Below are positions 16,708-27,087 of a stretch of DNA of 64,000 nucleotides, piece after piece (within the stretch, counting starts at the first letter, position 1; every line of letters starts with the position of its first letter). The notes under the pieces are model-generated. The model was given only the letters and a program-made list of their open reading frames with translations. It ran no database searches and had not been told where the DNA came from. The stretch comes from an uncultured Pseudomonadales bacterium (GTDB lineage: Bacteria; Pseudomonadota; Gammaproteobacteria; Pseudomonadales; Azotimanducaceae): NCBI GenBank assembly GCA_951813515.1, contig OX638346.1, positions 1,047,617-1,111,616 of the forward strand. The letters run 5' to 3'. A program made the position numbers and the translations under genes.

Positions 16708-18000
16708 ATGTCGACGCCGACGCGACGACAATTGGAAAAGAACTACCAGCGGATACTCGCGCTGGCGTTTTTCCAGGTCTTCCTGGTCCTGATGCCCGTG
16801 ATCGTGCTCTTTTTCGAGAGCCGGGGCCTGACGCTGCCCGAGATATTCCTGCTGCAGGCGTGGTTTGCGACCGTGGTGCTGATCATGGAGGCGCCATCGG
16901 GCTACCTGGCCGACCTGCTCGGGCGCAAGCGCGTCATCGTGACCGGCACCTTCTTCCTCGGTGCCGGGCAAAGCGTCCTTCTGTTCGCGGAAGGATTCTG
17001 GCAGCTCGCGCTGTTCGAGAGCTGCTTGGGTCTTGGTCTCAGCCTGATGTCCGGCGCCGACCTCGCCCTGCTCTACGATACGGAAATCGCCCTGAAGGGC
17101 GACTCGCAGGGAAGCGCCCCACGGCCCCGCAAGGCGGTGCGGCGGCTTTTCACCACGCGCAACGTGTCCGAAGCACTCGCGGCGGCGACGTGCAGCGTGC
17201 TCATGATCTGGTCGATGGAGGCCGCCGTCTACGCGCAGGTTGCCGGTGGGTGGATCGCATTTCTGCTCACTTTCGGCCTGGTCGAACCGCCGGGAAACAG
17301 GCTCAGCCGAGACAGCCACCTGCGAAACATCGGCACCGTGCTGCGGCACCTGCTGATGAACGGTTCCGTGCTGCGCCTCACGTTCCTCGCAATGTCGGTC
17401 TGGGCGCTGACCACGATGTTCGCGGTCTGGCTGCTGCAAAAGCACTGGCAGCAACTGGGGATCGGCATCGTTCACTACGGCTGGCTCTGGGCAGCGCTGA
17501 CGTTCGTATCGGCCGCTGCGGGCCGCTATGCGCTGAGTCTGGAGGACCGTCTCGGCAGTACGGCGATGCTGGTGTTCGTGGGCATCGGCCCGGTGCTGGG
17601 GTACCTCGGCCTCGGCACGCTCGGCGTCCTCGGCGGCGTGTTGACAAGCGTGGTGTTCTTCGCGTGCCGGGGCTTCGGTCACGTGGTGCTGAGCGATGCA
17701 TTGAACAAGCGCGTACCAAGCGAATTTCGGGCGACGGCGAACTCTTTCGCGAGCCTGGGATTTCGCGCCGCCTTCGCACTGACGGCGCCGCTGGTCGCGG
17801 CTGCGCTCAATCTCTGGGGCATGGAGACGACGTTCCTGCTCCTCGGCGGGATGAGCCTCGTCATATTCGCAACACTCGTGGTGCCCCTGATCGGCGCCGC
17901 GAACCGCGCGCAAGAGGTGGGCAAACCCGGCGGCCCAGGCGTGGGGTCAGGTGCCAGGTCGGAGACGACGCAGCGGGCGCACGCTACACAGGAAGGTTAA
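16708..18000 (+). CDS. MFS transporter
   Basis: A 430-residue major-facilitator protein with about 12 hydrophobic segments. The loop 2-3 signature is GYLADLLGRKRVIVTGTF, and the first segments are LALAFFQVFLVLMPVIVLFF and LLQAWFATVVLIMEAPSG. GGGAGAGAGC precedes the ATG. The C-terminal 30 residues are hydrophilic. The substrate is unknown; this branch often includes exporters. The leader with a terminator upstream suggests conditional expression. Confidence 0.88.
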   Translation: MSTPTRRQLEKNYQRILALAFFQVFLVLMPVIVLFFESRGLTLPEIFLLQAWFATVVLIMEAPSGYLADLLGRKRVIVTGTFFLGAGQSVLLFAEGFWQLALFESCLGLGLSLMSGADLALLYDTEIALKGDSQGSAPRPRKAVRRLFTTRNVSEALAAATCSVLMIWSMEAAVYAQVAGGWIAFLLTFGLVEPPGNRLSRDSHLRNIGTVLRHLLMNGSVLRLTFLAMSVWALTTMFAVWLLQKHWQQLGIGIVHYGWLWAALTFVSAAAGRYALSLEDRLGSTAMLVFVGIGPVLGYLGLGTLGVLGGVLTSVVFFACRGFGHVVLSDALNKRVPSEFRATANSFASLGFRAAFALTAPLVAAALNLWGMETTFLLLGGMSLVIFATLVVPLIGAANRAQEVGKPGGPGVGSGARSETTQRAHATQEG

Positions 18001-18234
18001 ACTGGCTGATCCTCGTGACGCAGGTTCTTGCTTTGGCAGAAATGCGACATGCCGTGCCGCCAGCACTTGTGGACTTCGCGGACGCTCCGCTCCTCGCGAG
18101 CGCGACGGAGGCGGGTACCGAGCGCCTTACCACCTTTGACAGCACGTCTTGCCGGCACGCGGAAGCACAGGGACCGCGGTCAGGGTCATCACGCCCTGAT
18201 CGCCTGTGACAACGGCGACTCGGGAGAACCAGGA

Positions 18235-19638
18235 ATGAAGAACTCACTGACCCCTCGACTATTCGCCATTGGGCTGCTGTGCGTCGTGTTCGTCATGGGC
18301 TACGACCACCATGAGCGCCGGAACGCGCCCGGGAAAGCACTGGAGATGCTGTTCGCCAGTGCGAACGGCGCAGTTCGAGAGCCTGACATCAGGCTAAATC
18401 AAGAGACCTATGGGTTATGGGAGGGAGTCTGGGAGGAGGAAGGGTGGATTTCACCCGAGACCAGCATCCATTTCGAACTCGACATCACCGCGGGACCGCG
18501 AGGTTTCGAATACGAAGCGTCCTATCAAGACGTTCCCTATGGCCCCAACTCAATCCAGAGCGCAGGCAGCGCGCGGTTCGGTGGCCCCTACCGGGCGGTT
18601 GATTCCGCGACGGGGCACGTGTTCTCGCTGTTGGTAGATCCGAATGACCATCACTCCCGTTTCATCAAAGTTGAAGTGCTTGACGGATCCACAGGTTCGC
18701 TGGAGTGGGACGCCGATGCGGGCCCGGAGACCCTTGGCGGCAGGTTCATATTCCGCAGGTCGACGTACCAGGCCGGTTTCGATTGCAACAAGGCGACGAC
18801 GCCTGTCGAAGTGACCATATGCGGCGATCCACTGCTGGCGCGGGGCGATCTCGAGATGAACAGCCTCTACTCGAAACTCACGAAGGGAGCGGGCGTCGAT
18901 GCCGAGGCCGTTCGATCCGACCAGCGGGAATGGGTTCGTCAGCGAAATTCGTCCTGTCAGGGTGACGGAGTCGCGAATGCGTCTTGCCTTGCCAGGATGC
19001 TCGCGGATCGCCTCGTTGCCCTGGAGCGCCTGAAGAACCCTTCGCTGGGTGCGGGGCCACGTTTCGACCGTAACTACGCCCTGGCCCTGCTGGCGACGGA
19101 GGCGGATCTCCGGGAGAACCTGCCGGCGCGGCTCGCCATGTATCCAATGGTGTTGTCGCCGAGCGCTAACCTGGACTGGCGTGCGGACGAGAGCGGCGCG
19201 TTATACGAGCAGACGTACTACGACACGAAGGTGGTGTGGCCTGCGGATATCGTCTTCCAGTATTCGGACATGTTCTTCGTCGGGGCGGGCGGTGATGTCT
19301 GGACGGCGACCCATCTCGCGTGGCCGGATTCCGCCAACTTCGCCGAGAACGGCTGGTCCGCAGAGGACATCCCATCGAGCGCGAAGCGCAATCCCTCCGA
19401 ATACATGTCCGAATACGGCTGGGATATTCGGCGTCTCGAAATGGATGCCGGCAGGGGATTCCTGACGGTTTCGTCCGAGGCTGAAGGCGCAATTGATGTG
19501 CTCGAGTACATATGCGCCGAGTCAATGGCTCGGGATGTTGAACCGAGTGTTCCATGGGACGAGGTCCGATCAGCGACACCGCCCCCAGTGAGGGCATGGC
19601 TGGACCGGCATCCGCCGGAGTTCATGTCCGGCTGCTAG
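18235..19638 (+). CDS. Secreted protein with LprI-type (DUF1311) domain
   Basis: A 467-residue protein with an N-terminal signal-like helix (LFAIGLLCVVFVMG). Its central part (about residues 180-265) is an LprI/DUF1311 domain: FDCNKATTPVEVTICGDPLL...LNSLYSKL-type sequence, DQREWVRQRNSSC, CLARMLADRLVAL, with the paired cysteines of the family. LprI proteins bind lysozyme in some bacteria. The flanking N- and C-terminal parts are unrecognised; the N-terminal part may bind polysaccharide or measure cell-wall state. ATG 18235 follows AGGA and GGGAG. It is convergent with yejF. Confidence 0.75.
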   Translation: MKNSLTPRLFAIGLLCVVFVMGYDHHERRNAPGKALEMLFASANGAVREPDIRLNQETYGLWEGVWEEEGWISPETSIHFELDITAGPRGFEYEASYQDVPYGPNSIQSAGSARFGGPYRAVDSATGHVFSLLVDPNDHHSRFIKVEVLDGSTGSLEWDADAGPETLGGRFIFRRSTYQAGFDCNKATTPVEVTICGDPLLARGDLEMNSLYSKLTKGAGVDAEAVRSDQREWVRQRNSSCQGDGVANASCLARMLADRLVALERLKNPSLGAGPRFDRNYALALLATEADLRENLPARLAMYPMVLSPSANLDWRADESGALYEQTYYDTKVVWPADIVFQYSDMFFVGAGGDVWTATHLAWPDSANFAENGWSAEDIPSSAKRNPSEYMSEYGWDIRRLEMDAGRGFLTVSSEAEGAIDVLEYICAESMARDVEPSVPWDEVRSATPPPVRAWLDRHPPEFMSGC

Positions 19639-19643
19639 TGTCG

Positions 19644-21242
19644 TTAGGCGTCGACCACCTCGATGTCGAACGCGGCGGACATCAGCGCCCTGGTGTAGGG
19701 CGTCTTGGGGGTCGTGAAGACCTCTTTTGCGGCGCCCTGTTCGACGATGACGCCGTCCTTCATCACGATGATCTCGTCCGCCAGCGCGCGGACCACCTTC
19801 AGGTCGTGGCTGATGAAGACATAGGCGATCGAATGGCGCCGCTGAAGGTCTCGCAGCAGGTCCACGATCTGCGCCTGCACGGACATGTCGAGCGACGATG
19901 TCGGCTCGTCGAGAACGATCAGATTCGGTTGCAGCACGATGGCGCGGGCGATCGCGATGCGCTGGCGCTGGCCGCCGGAAAACTCGTGCGGATAGCGGTC
20001 CTGCATGGCCGGGTCGATACCCACTTCCCGCAGCGCCTCGGCAACGATTTCCCGCCTTTGAAGGATGGACAGTTCCGGTCGATGCACGCGCAATCCGGCG
20101 CCGATGATCTGATCGACCGAGAGCCTCGGCGACAGGCTGCCGTACGGATCCTGGAAGACGATCTGCATCCGCTCGCGCATCGGGCGTATCGCCTTGGACT
20201 TCAGTCCCTGGATCTCCTGCCCCTCGAGTTCGATCCCGCCGGTACTCTTGATCAACCGCAGCATGGCTAGCGCGAGCGTCGTCTTGCCGGAGCCGGACTC
20301 GCCGACTATGCCAAGCGTGTGTCCCGCACGAATCGTCACAGAAACCTCGTCCACGGCCTTCAGCACGCGGCGCCGCGCGAACATTCCCTTGGCCAGGTTG
20401 AAGTGCACGCTGACGTCCTTGGCGCGCATGACCACCGGCGCGTTCGGGTCCGATGGTGTCGCCTCTCCTTTCGGTTCCGCCGCCAGCAGGTGCTTCGTGT
20501 ATGTGTGCCTCGGCGCGCTGAATATCTGTGTCGCAGGGCCCTGCTCCACCAGTTGGCCGTCGGTCATGACGCAGATGCGGTCCGCCATCTTGCGCACGAT
20601 GCCGAGGTCGTGGGTAATGAGCAGCAGCGACATGTTGAGTTGCCGCTTCAGATCGTCGAGTAGCGCCAGTATCTGCGCCTGCACCGTCACGTCGAGCGCG
20701 GTGGTGGGTTCGTCGGCGATCAGCAGGTCCGGTTCGTTGGCCAGCGCCATGGCGATCATGACGCGTTGCCGCTGGCCGCCCGAAAGTTCGTGCGGGTAGG
20801 CCCGCAGCCGTTCCTCCGCGCGTTGCAGACCCACCAGGTTCAGGAGTTCCAGTGCCCGCGCCCGCGCCGCGTCCCTGTCCATCGCGCGGTGCACGAACAG
20901 GATTTCCCCGATCTGCTTCTCGATGTGGTGGAGCGGATTGAGCGACGTCATCGGTTCCTGGAACACCATGCCCACGCGGTCTCCGCGTATCTTCAGCATT
21001 TCGTCCTCGTCCGCCCCGATCACCTCCTTGCCATCGACCTGGACCGAACCGCGGGGGTGAGTGGCCTGCGGATAAGGCAGCAACTGCATGACCGACAGTG
21101 CGGTAACCGATTTGCCGGAACCCGACTCGCCAACGAGCGCCAGCGATTCGCCGCGGTCGATGTGGAAGCTGACGCCACGAACGACCTCCTCGCCCCCAAA
21201 GGCGACCGCCAGGTCATTCACATCGAGAATCCGGTCGCTCAT
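19644..21242 (-). CDS. yejF: ABC transporter double ATP-binding protein, YejF type
   Basis: A 532-residue fusion of two ABC ATPase domains, as in YejF of the microcin C/oligopeptide importer. Domain 1 has Walker A GESGSGKS (about 38-45), signature LSGGQRQR and Walker [13 protein letters not shown]. Domain 2 (from about 275) has [19 protein letters not shown] and [13 protein letters not shown] short oligopeptide/dipeptide C-terminal motif ([11 protein letters not shown]) follows domain 1. It overlaps the upstream permease gene by 4 bases. Confidence 0.92.
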   Translation of the reverse strand: MSDRILDVNDLAVAFGGEEVVRGVSFHIDRGESLALVGESGSGKSVTALSVMQLLPYPQATHPRGSVQVDGKEVIGADEDEMLKIRGDRVGMVFQEPMTSLNPLHHIEKQIGEILFVHRAMDRDAARARALELLNLVGLQRAEERLRAYPHELSGGQRQRVMIAMALANEPDLLIADEPTTALDVTVQAQILALLDDLKRQLNMSLLLITHDLGIVRKMADRICVMTDGQLVEQGPATQIFSAPRHTYTKHLLAAEPKGEATPSDPNAPVVMRAKDVSVHFNLAKGMFARRRVLKAVDEVSVTIRAGHTLGIVGESGSGKTTLALAMLRLIKSTGGIELEGQEIQGLKSKAIRPMRERMQIVFQDPYGSLSPRLSVDQIIGAGLRVHRPELSILQRREIVAEALREVGIDPAMQDRYPHEFSGGQRQRIAIARAIVLQPNLIVLDEPTSSLDMSVQAQIVDLLRDLQRRHSIAYVFISHDLKVVRALADEIIVMKDGVIVEQGAAKEVFTTPKTPYTRALMSAAFDIEVVDA

Positions 21243-22324
21243 CGGGTTGCTCGCCTCGGATCGAATGCATCGCGCACACCCTCGCCCACGAATACGAACA
21301 GGGTCAGCATGACGGCCAGGGTAAAGAAGCCCGCGAGTCCGAGCCAGGGCGCCTGCATGTTGGCTTTGCCCTGGGCCAGCAGTTCACCAAGGGACGGATA
21401 CCCTGCCGGCAAGCCAAAGCCGAGAAAGTCGAGCGAAGTCAAGGTGACGATCGATCCGCTCAGCAGGAACGGCAAATAGGTGAGCGTCGCGACCATCGCA
21501 TTCGGCAGCAGATGTTTCCTCATGATGACGGAGTCCGACTCGCCCAGAGCCCGCGCGGCGCGCACGTAGTCGAAGTTGCGCGTGCGCAGGCATTCCGCGC
21601 GGACCACCGCGACCAGGGACATCCAGTTGAACAGCAGCAACAGCAGCAGCAGCGCAACGGGGTTCGGTTCGATCAGGCTGGACAGGATGATGATGAGGAA
21701 CAACTGGGGCAGCCCTGCCCAGACCTCGACCAGCCGCTGGCCGAACAGGTCGATGCCGCCGCCGAAATACCCCTGGGTGGCGCCCACGGCAATACCGATG
21801 AGGGAGCTGAAGAAGGTCAGTGCCAGGCCGAACAGCACGGAAAGACGAAACCCGTAGATGATGCGGGCGGCGACGTCGCGCCCGATGTCGTCGGTGCCCA
21901 ACAGATGGCGCATCGACGGCGCCTCCGGCACCGCGCCCTCGGTATACAGGTCGATCGTCTCGAAGCTGAACTCGATGGGCGGGAACACCCACCAGCCGTC
22001 TCCGTCCTTGATCAGATCCTGCACGAAGGGCTCGAGGTACTCCGCTTCGGTCTCGAATACACCGCCGAACTCCGTTTCCGGGTATTCGAACAGGACCGGG
22101 AAATAGAGTTCGTCCTTGTAGCCCATCACCAGCGGAGCATCGTTCGCGATGAACTCGGCGAACATGCTCAGCACCACCATGCTGGAGATGATCCACAGGC
22201 TCCAGTAGCCGCGCTTGTTGGCCTTGAAGTTCTCCCACCGGCGCCGCGTGAGGGGCGACAACCGAAACCGGTCACCGGCCCCGACTGAACCGTCCGTCTC
22301 CGGAGTCACCAGGCGCGTGGCCAC
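21239..22324 (-). CDS. yejE: ABC transporter permease, YejE type
   Basis: A 361-residue permease. It has an N-terminal OppC-like tail ([23 protein letters not shown]), a long periplasmic loop (about residues 60-135), and then five hydrophobic segments. The EAA loop is [22 protein letters not shown], which docks on the ATPase. It starts one base after the yejB stop. Length and loop layout match YejE. Confidence 0.92.
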   Translation of the reverse strand: MATRLVTPETDGSVGAGDRFRLSPLTRRRWENFKANKRGYWSLWIISSMVVLSMFAEFIANDAPLVMGYKDELYFPVLFEYPETEFGGVFETEAEYLEPFVQDLIKDGDGWWVFPPIEFSFETIDLYTEGAVPEAPSMRHLLGTDDIGRDVAARIIYGFRLSVLFGLALTFFSSLIGIAVGATQGYFGGGIDLFGQRLVEVWAGLPQLFLIIILSSLIEPNPVALLLLLLLFNWMSLVAVVRAECLRTRNFDYVRAARALGESDSVIMRKHLLPNAMVATLTYLPFLLSGSIVTLTSLDFLGFGLPAGYPSLGELLAQGKANMQAPWLGLAGFFTLAVMLTLFVFVGEGVRDAFDPRRATR

Positions 22325-23419
22325 CTATGTTTCCCTCGTTTCGAAATCTATGCGGGGATCGACGAACGTGTAGGTGATGTCGCCGACAAGCTGCATCACG
22401 AGGCCGATGAAAGTGAAGCAGAACAGTGTCCCGAACATGATGGGATAGTCGCGCCTCAACGTTGCCTCGAAACCGAGCAGTCCCAGGCCATCGAGCGAAA
22501 AGATCACTTCGATCAATAGCGCGCTGGTAAAGAGAATGCCGATGAATGCGGCCGGGAACCCTGCGATCACGATGAGCATCGCGTTGCGGAAGACGTGGCC
22601 GTAGAGCACGCGCCTCTGGTTCAGTCCCTTGGCCCGCGCGGTGAGAACGAATTGCTTCGAAAGCTCTTCCAGGAAGCAGTTCTTCGTCAGCATGGTCAAC
22701 ATCGCAAAGCCGCCAATGGTGAGGGATGCCACCGGCAACGCCAGGTGCCAGAAGTAGTCCACGATCTTGCCGAAGAAGGACAGGTCGTCGAAGTTGGTGG
22801 ATGTCAGCCCCTTGAGCGGAAACCAGTCGAAATAGGATCCACCCGCGAAAAGCACGATGAGGAAGACGGCGAAGAGAAAGCCCGGAACCGCGTAGCCGAC
22901 GAAGATGACGCCGCTGGTCCAGGCATCGAACCGCGTGCCGTCCCGCACCGCCTTGGCAATTCCGAGCGGTATCGAGATCGAGTAGATGAGAATCAGCGAC
23001 CAGAAACCGAGCGACAGCGACACCGGCAGTCGTTCGATCACGAGATCCACCACCGGACGGTTCTGGTAGTAGCTCTCGCCAAAATCCAGGGTGAGATAGT
23101 CCTTGACCATCTTGAAATAGCGTTCATGGATCGGCCGGTCAAACCCGAACTGCTTCTCGATGGCCGCGATCAACTCGGGATCGAGGCCCTGGGCGCCCGC
23201 GTACTGGGTGCGCGCCGTGTCGGCCATATCAAGTTGCGGCTGCGCATCGACCGCTCCGGCGATCCGGGCGGTGGCCTCGACGTTCTGGCCGGTGAGGTTC
23301 GCGATCATCTGGTCGACCGGACCACCGGGGGCGAGCTGCACGATGAAAAAGTTGATCGTGATGATCCCGACCAACGTCGGAAAGATCAGCAGTAGCCGCC
23401 TTGCAATGTAACGAAGCAC
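22325..23419 (-). CDS. yejB: ABC transporter permease, YejB type
   Basis: A 364-residue permease with the DppB/OppB opening [25 protein letters not shown] and the EAA loop [22 protein letters not shown] soluble insert of about 70 residues after the first helix is a YejB feature. The start is GTG with AGGGGGA upstream. It heads the yejB-yejE-yejF operon. The usual first gene yejA is missing here; a YejA-like protein is encoded at 49048-50880. Confidence 0.92.
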   Translation of the reverse strand: MLRYIARRLLLIFPTLVGIITINFFIVQLAPGGPVDQMIANLTGQNVEATARIAGAVDAQPQLDMADTARTQYAGAQGLDPELIAAIEKQFGFDRPIHERYFKMVKDYLTLDFGESYYQNRPVVDLVIERLPVSLSLGFWSLILIYSISIPLGIAKAVRDGTRFDAWTSGVIFVGYAVPGFLFAVFLIVLFAGGSYFDWFPLKGLTSTNFDDLSFFGKIVDYFWHLALPVASLTIGGFAMLTMLTKNCFLEELSKQFVLTARAKGLNQRRVLYGHVFRNAMLIVIAGFPAAFIGILFTSALLIEVIFSLDGLGLLGFEATLRRDYPIMFGTLFCFTFIGLVMQLVGDITYTFVDPRIDFETRET

Positions 23420-23640
23420 GCGCGTCCCCCTTGCGCCTCGAGAAGTTCATCCCCCGGTGCAGAAGTCGGAAGGAGGGAGCCGACCCTCCGAACGCGCGAG
23501 CCTACCAGCTTGTCGGACTTGACGCATTCGGCAAAATCGACGAGACGACGGGTGGGCCTCGTCGGGGCCGAATCGCGACGCCCAAAAGGGCAGCGGATCA
23601 CATGACGCGGATGCGGGCAAACGGAATCCACCCATCGTCA

Positions 23641-25845
23641 TCATCGGAGCGGGTCGGTCTTCAGTTCGACCAACGTGACTCCGTCCGTCGGGACCGGTTG
23701 CAAAACGACGCATCTGAGCGGAATCCGGTCATCGGGCGTCCCTACCCTGGCGAGGGCGGACGTGGTCCGAACGTTCGAAGAAGGAAGTCCATAGCCATCT
23801 GCTGCGCCGGCGTTCACCGTATAGCCCATGTCCGCCATGGACTGCACCGTGATCGCGCTCATGGGAAGCCGCGCCCCGGACGACCGGAAAGTTCCGATCA
23901 TGAGTTCGCTGTAACCGAACACGGAGATCCGCCAATGCCCGTCGACGCCACCCGCATCGTCGTCGTTCTCCACGGGCACCTTCGCACCCGTATAGCTCGT
24001 CCCACCGGCAGCGTCGAATGCCACGATCGCCTCCGCACCGGTAAAGTGCGTGTCCGGCAACGGGGAATTTGGGTCGGCACCTGACGCCGGATCACTCAAG
24101 AGACCGAGTGCGCGCCAACGGGTGCCGAACCCGAGGGCGTGGGCCATTTCGTGTAGCACGAGATTGTGAAGAAGGGCGGAAGAAATGCGTCCGATGTCGT
24201 CGTCGTCCAGTATGATGGACGATACGGCTGGCAATCCCGATGAGGTGCGGACCCATCTGGGGCCTCCACTACCCAGCGTACCACCCGGGCCATCGATGTC
24301 TTCAATTCGGACGTAGATCCTGAGATCGTCGATGACGCCGGGATGCACGCTCGACGAGCCCGATATGTAGACAGCGCCGATGTCGTCCGCGATGACATTC
24401 ACCCAACGCGCGGCTGCCGCTTGCATCGCGCTGGCGACTGCGTTTCCACGCGCAGTGCTCCAGATGATTTCGATGTTGAAGGAGCTGGTGTCCATGAGGT
24501 CTCGCCGCCAGTCCTCCGTATCGCTCTGTCCTCCGGCGCAGGTGTAGCTCATGGTGCCTTCCTGCGTCGAGACGAAGGTGACCTCGATAGTGCAACTACC
24601 GCCGTACTGGCTCGAATCGTCAAAGGTCTGCGTGACGGTCCCCGTATTCGGCCCGGTGTTCACATACGTGTAGTCCCCCCGATGTTGATTGCTCTCCACG
24701 AAGCGACCGCCTGGCAGGAACTGGATGAAATAGTTTTCGGTCGACAGGAAGTTCGGGACGAAGAGCGCATCGAAGGCACTCTGGCCCGCCGGGGCCAAGC
24801 CTCCCCCTCCTCCCAAGCCGGGAGTGCGTCCTTGGGACGTATCCGACCATGCGCCCACCCCTTCGTCGTTGATGGCGCGTACCCGCACTTCGTACTGCGT
24901 CTGCGGTGACAGGCCCGTAATGTTCGCCTGCGTCTGCGTCCCTTCGTGGCCTGCGTCCAGGTAGTCCTCCGCGCCTCGGGACCGGTATTCCACGTCATAG
25001 CCGGATATCGCCGGACCCGTGTTCACCGGCGCGTCCCAATCCACCCTGAGTCCCGTCGATCCGAACCCCGATAGCGCCGGCGCGACCGGCTGGCCCGGTG
25101 GCTCATTTACGTCCAGCACCAGGATCCGGACTGCAATCCGCCCCGTCCCCCGACTCGCGTGAGAAGCCTCAACCTCCACCGCGTAGCTCGACCGCGTCTC
25201 GTGGTCGTACATCACTCCCTCGCGTGTCTGGAGCTGACCGCTCGAACCGTCGATCACGAACGCACCCGCGTCCGCGCCCGCCAGGCTGTAGCGAAGCGTC
25301 CCGCTACCGACCGTCGCTTCCACCGGTGCGCCCACATCCACGCCCGACCCCGCGTTCTCCTCGACTTCGCGGTCCGCACGCTCGCCTTCCACGAACCTCG
25401 GTGGTGCAAGCAGCGTGGTGCCGACTGCCGACAGCGACCAGTCCCCCTCCCCGGCCTCGCTCTCCGCCCGCACCCTAACCTCGTACTCCGTGATCTCCGC
25501 AAGACCCGTGATGGTCGTCTCGGTGGCAGTGCCGTCGTGGTTCCATTCGGCGTAGCGCGAAACCCCCACCGCCCGGTATTGCACGTCGTAGTCCGAGATC
25601 TCGAACACCAGGCTATCGGGCGCTGTCCAGGACACCGTCAGGCTGTCGTGCGTTATGTCCGACAGGCTCGGTTCCGCCGGTTGCTCCGGCGTCTGGCGCC
25701 ACCAGCGCGATCGCGTCAGCCAGCGCAGCAGGCCGTCATCGAGTTCGGCTGTCGCTTCCGCTGCGCTCGCGACCCCGGATTGGACACCGGACACGGCAAG
25801 GAACGAAAGAACCGCCGCAAACAAGGCTGCAATCATCCGCTTCAT
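23641..25845 (-). CDS. Secreted leishmanolysin-like (M8) metalloprotease with FN3 and cadherin-like domains
   Basis: A 734-residue multidomain protein. It has a signal peptide (about 1-29, ending ASA), a first fibronectin type III domain (about 57-145), a cadherin-like domain (about 150-247, with LDVNEPPG), a second FN3 domain (about 252-342), a glycine-rich linker (GLGGGGG) and a C-terminal peptidase. The zinc site is HEMAHALGFG at 565-574; a downstream GHWR (His 637) followed by ELMIG is the expected third ligand region of M8 proteases. It starts 3 bases after the stop of another secreted protein, forming an operon. It is probably exported and adhesive or degradative. Confidence 0.85.
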   Translation of the reverse strand: MKRMIAALFAAVLSFLAVSGVQSGVASAAEATAELDDGLLRWLTRSRWWRQTPEQPAEPSLSDITHDSLTVSWTAPDSLVFEISDYDVQYRAVGVSRYAEWNHDGTATETTITGLAEITEYEVRVRAESEAGEGDWSLSAVGTTLLAPPRFVEGERADREVEENAGSGVDVGAPVEATVGSGTLRYSLAGADAGAFVIDGSSGQLQTREGVMYDHETRSSYAVEVEASHASRGTGRIAVRILVLDVNEPPGQPVAPALSGFGSTGLRVDWDAPVNTGPAISGYDVEYRSRGAEDYLDAGHEGTQTQANITGLSPQTQYEVRVRAINDEGVGAWSDTSQGRTPGLGGGGGLAPAGQSAFDALFVPNFLSTENYFIQFLPGGRFVESNQHRGDYTYVNTGPNTGTVTQTFDDSSQYGGSCTIEVTFVSTQEGTMSYTCAGGQSDTEDWRRDLMDTSSFNIEIIWSTARGNAVASAMQAAAARWVNVIADDIGAVYISGSSSVHPGVIDDLRIYVRIEDIDGPGGTLGSGGPRWVRTSSGLPAVSSIILDDDDIGRISSALLHNLVLHEMAHALGFGTRWRALGLLSDPASGADPNSPLPDTHFTGAEAIVAFDAAGGTSYTGAKVPVENDDDAGGVDGHWRISVFGYSELMIGTFRSSGARLPMSAITVQSMADMGYTVNAGAADGYGLPSSNVRTTSALARVGTPDDRIPLRCVVLQPVPTDGVTLVELKTDPLR

Positions 25846-25848
25846 GGC

Positions 25849-26544
25849 TTACCGCGCTGGCCCAGCCCGGAGCAGGCGTGTCCGGTCTTCCGCGCCCGCA
25901 TCGTGCCGTCGAAGAGACCTTGTCGCACAGAAGTACCCGCTCGCACGGGACGAATACGAGCCGCTTCGCCAATCGCCCGAGAAGCCGTCAGCCGAGATCT
26001 CAAGCACCTCCAGCACCATGTAGGCGCCATCGGGAAGCACCGTATCCCGCCTGTTCGCTGCTGACCCTAGGCGTAGCAGGATGTTCCGCGCCCCGTCCCG
26101 GTCGAACTCCAGCACAAGGACACCCGGGGCAGCCGGGGCATCGCTACCGATGTCACCCACTTCGTGGGCACCCACCGCCCGCAGATCCACGTCCGCCGCG
26201 CCGTATAGCGGCGTGGATGCGCCTCCGAACGACCCCAGTTCCGGTGCCTGCGGATAAAGCGCCACAGTGCCCCGTACCGAACCGGTATCGACAGCATCGA
26301 CCCGTCGTACCAGCGTCAACTGGTAACGCCCCGCATGGTCAATCAGGGTAGCATCCGAACCCGGCACTTCCGATGTGGGGACACACGAAGAAAAAACGGG
26401 TTGAAGAGCATCATCCGCAGCGGACGGTGCGGCAGTCGACCACCCGAGCGCCACGGCCAATCCCGCCAATGCCGTCTGTTTCAAATTCTCGACCGATGAC
26501 ACGGACCCCAGCGAGACAATCACACCGAAAGTGCTCCATTTCAA
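25849..26544 (-). CDS. Secreted hypothetical protein upstream of the metalloprotease
   Basis: A 231-residue protein of unknown family. Either the ATG at 26544 or an internal GTG at 26502 could start it; the latter gives a cleaner signal peptide (LAGLAVALGWSTAAPSA). The mature part contains two cysteines (FSSCVPTS and GYFCATRS), predicted beta strands (RYQLTLVRR, GVLVLEFDRDG) and a basic C-terminal tail. It is directly upstream of the metalloprotease with a 3-base gap, so the two are cotranslated. It may be a pro-domain, inhibitor or chaperone for the protease; that is only inferred from position. Confidence 0.6.
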   Translation of the reverse strand: MKWSTFGVIVSLGSVSSVENLKQTALAGLAVALGWSTAAPSAADDALQPVFSSCVPTSEVPGSDATLIDHAGRYQLTLVRRVDAVDTGSVRGTVALYPQAPELGSFGGASTPLYGAADVDLRAVGAHEVGDIGSDAPAAPGVLVLEFDRDGARNILLRLGSAANRRDTVLPDGAYMVLEVLEISADGFSGDWRSGSYSSRASGYFCATRSLRRHDAGAEDRTRLLRAGPAR

Positions 26545-26632
26545 GCGCGACTTGAGGATAGGGTCTTCGATTCCGGGGACGGGTATCCTAGGCTCTCATT
26601 CGCGAGGTCTCGAGGCCGATGTGGCTCGGACG

Positions 26633-26800
26633 ATGTTGAAATTCATGAAAGCGCTGCTGTGCAACCAGGTACTGATCGGGTCCTTCTTTATCCTCGCTTT
26701 CTGCGCTGCGCTTGCACTCTTGATGGCCGTGCTTTCCTGGCTCAACTACCGCGACCAGTACGGCATCAGCCTGGCGGACTTCTTCAAGTTAGTGTTCTAG
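26633..26800 (+). CDS. Small single-helix membrane protein (hypothetical)
   Basis: A 55-residue frame starting at ATG 26633 (or 26645) with a strong hydrophobic helix, IGSFFILAFCAALALLMAVL, and a short polar C-terminus. It is divergent from the secreted-protein operon. There is no recognised family and no strong ribosome site, so it may be spurious. Confidence 0.4.
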   Translation: MLKFMKALLCNQVLIGSFFILAFCAALALLMAVLSWLNYRDQYGISLADFFKLVF

Positions 26801-26919
26801 CCCGCATATGTCACCAAGGCGCTTGTCGAATCAACTAAAGGTGATTGCATATCAATGAGGTGCGTTCCATTTTCGACGTTCGCGCCGAAAACAGACTGCG
26901 CTGCCGCGCCCTCGCTTGT

Positions 26920-27049
26920 ATTTTGCCCGCGTGGGCGCACATGCTCGCTGCACCATAAGCGACAGCTATGCTTCCGTCTCTTCTCTTGCGAGGGGTTTCC
27001 CCTCGCGCTCCCCGGCTGAGGGCTCCGAGCACGCCCACGCGGGCAAAAT
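26920..27049. repeat. Palindromic intergenic repeat, copy 1
   Basis: A perfect 18-bp inverted repeat (ATTTTGCCCGCGTGGGCG at 26920-26937 and its complement at 27032-27049) encloses 94 bases. Inside is a second hairpin, GCGAGGGG-ttt-CCCCTCGC (26988-27006), followed by CCCCGGCTGAGGGCTCCG. The inner hairpin and following core recur with few changes at 37276-37316. It lies between the carboxylesterase 3' end and a small open frame, and could also work as a bidirectional transcript end. Confidence 0.7.
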
Positions 27050-27087
27050 CCTGCGCGATCATCGCGGCCCTTGGCGACACATGCGGG

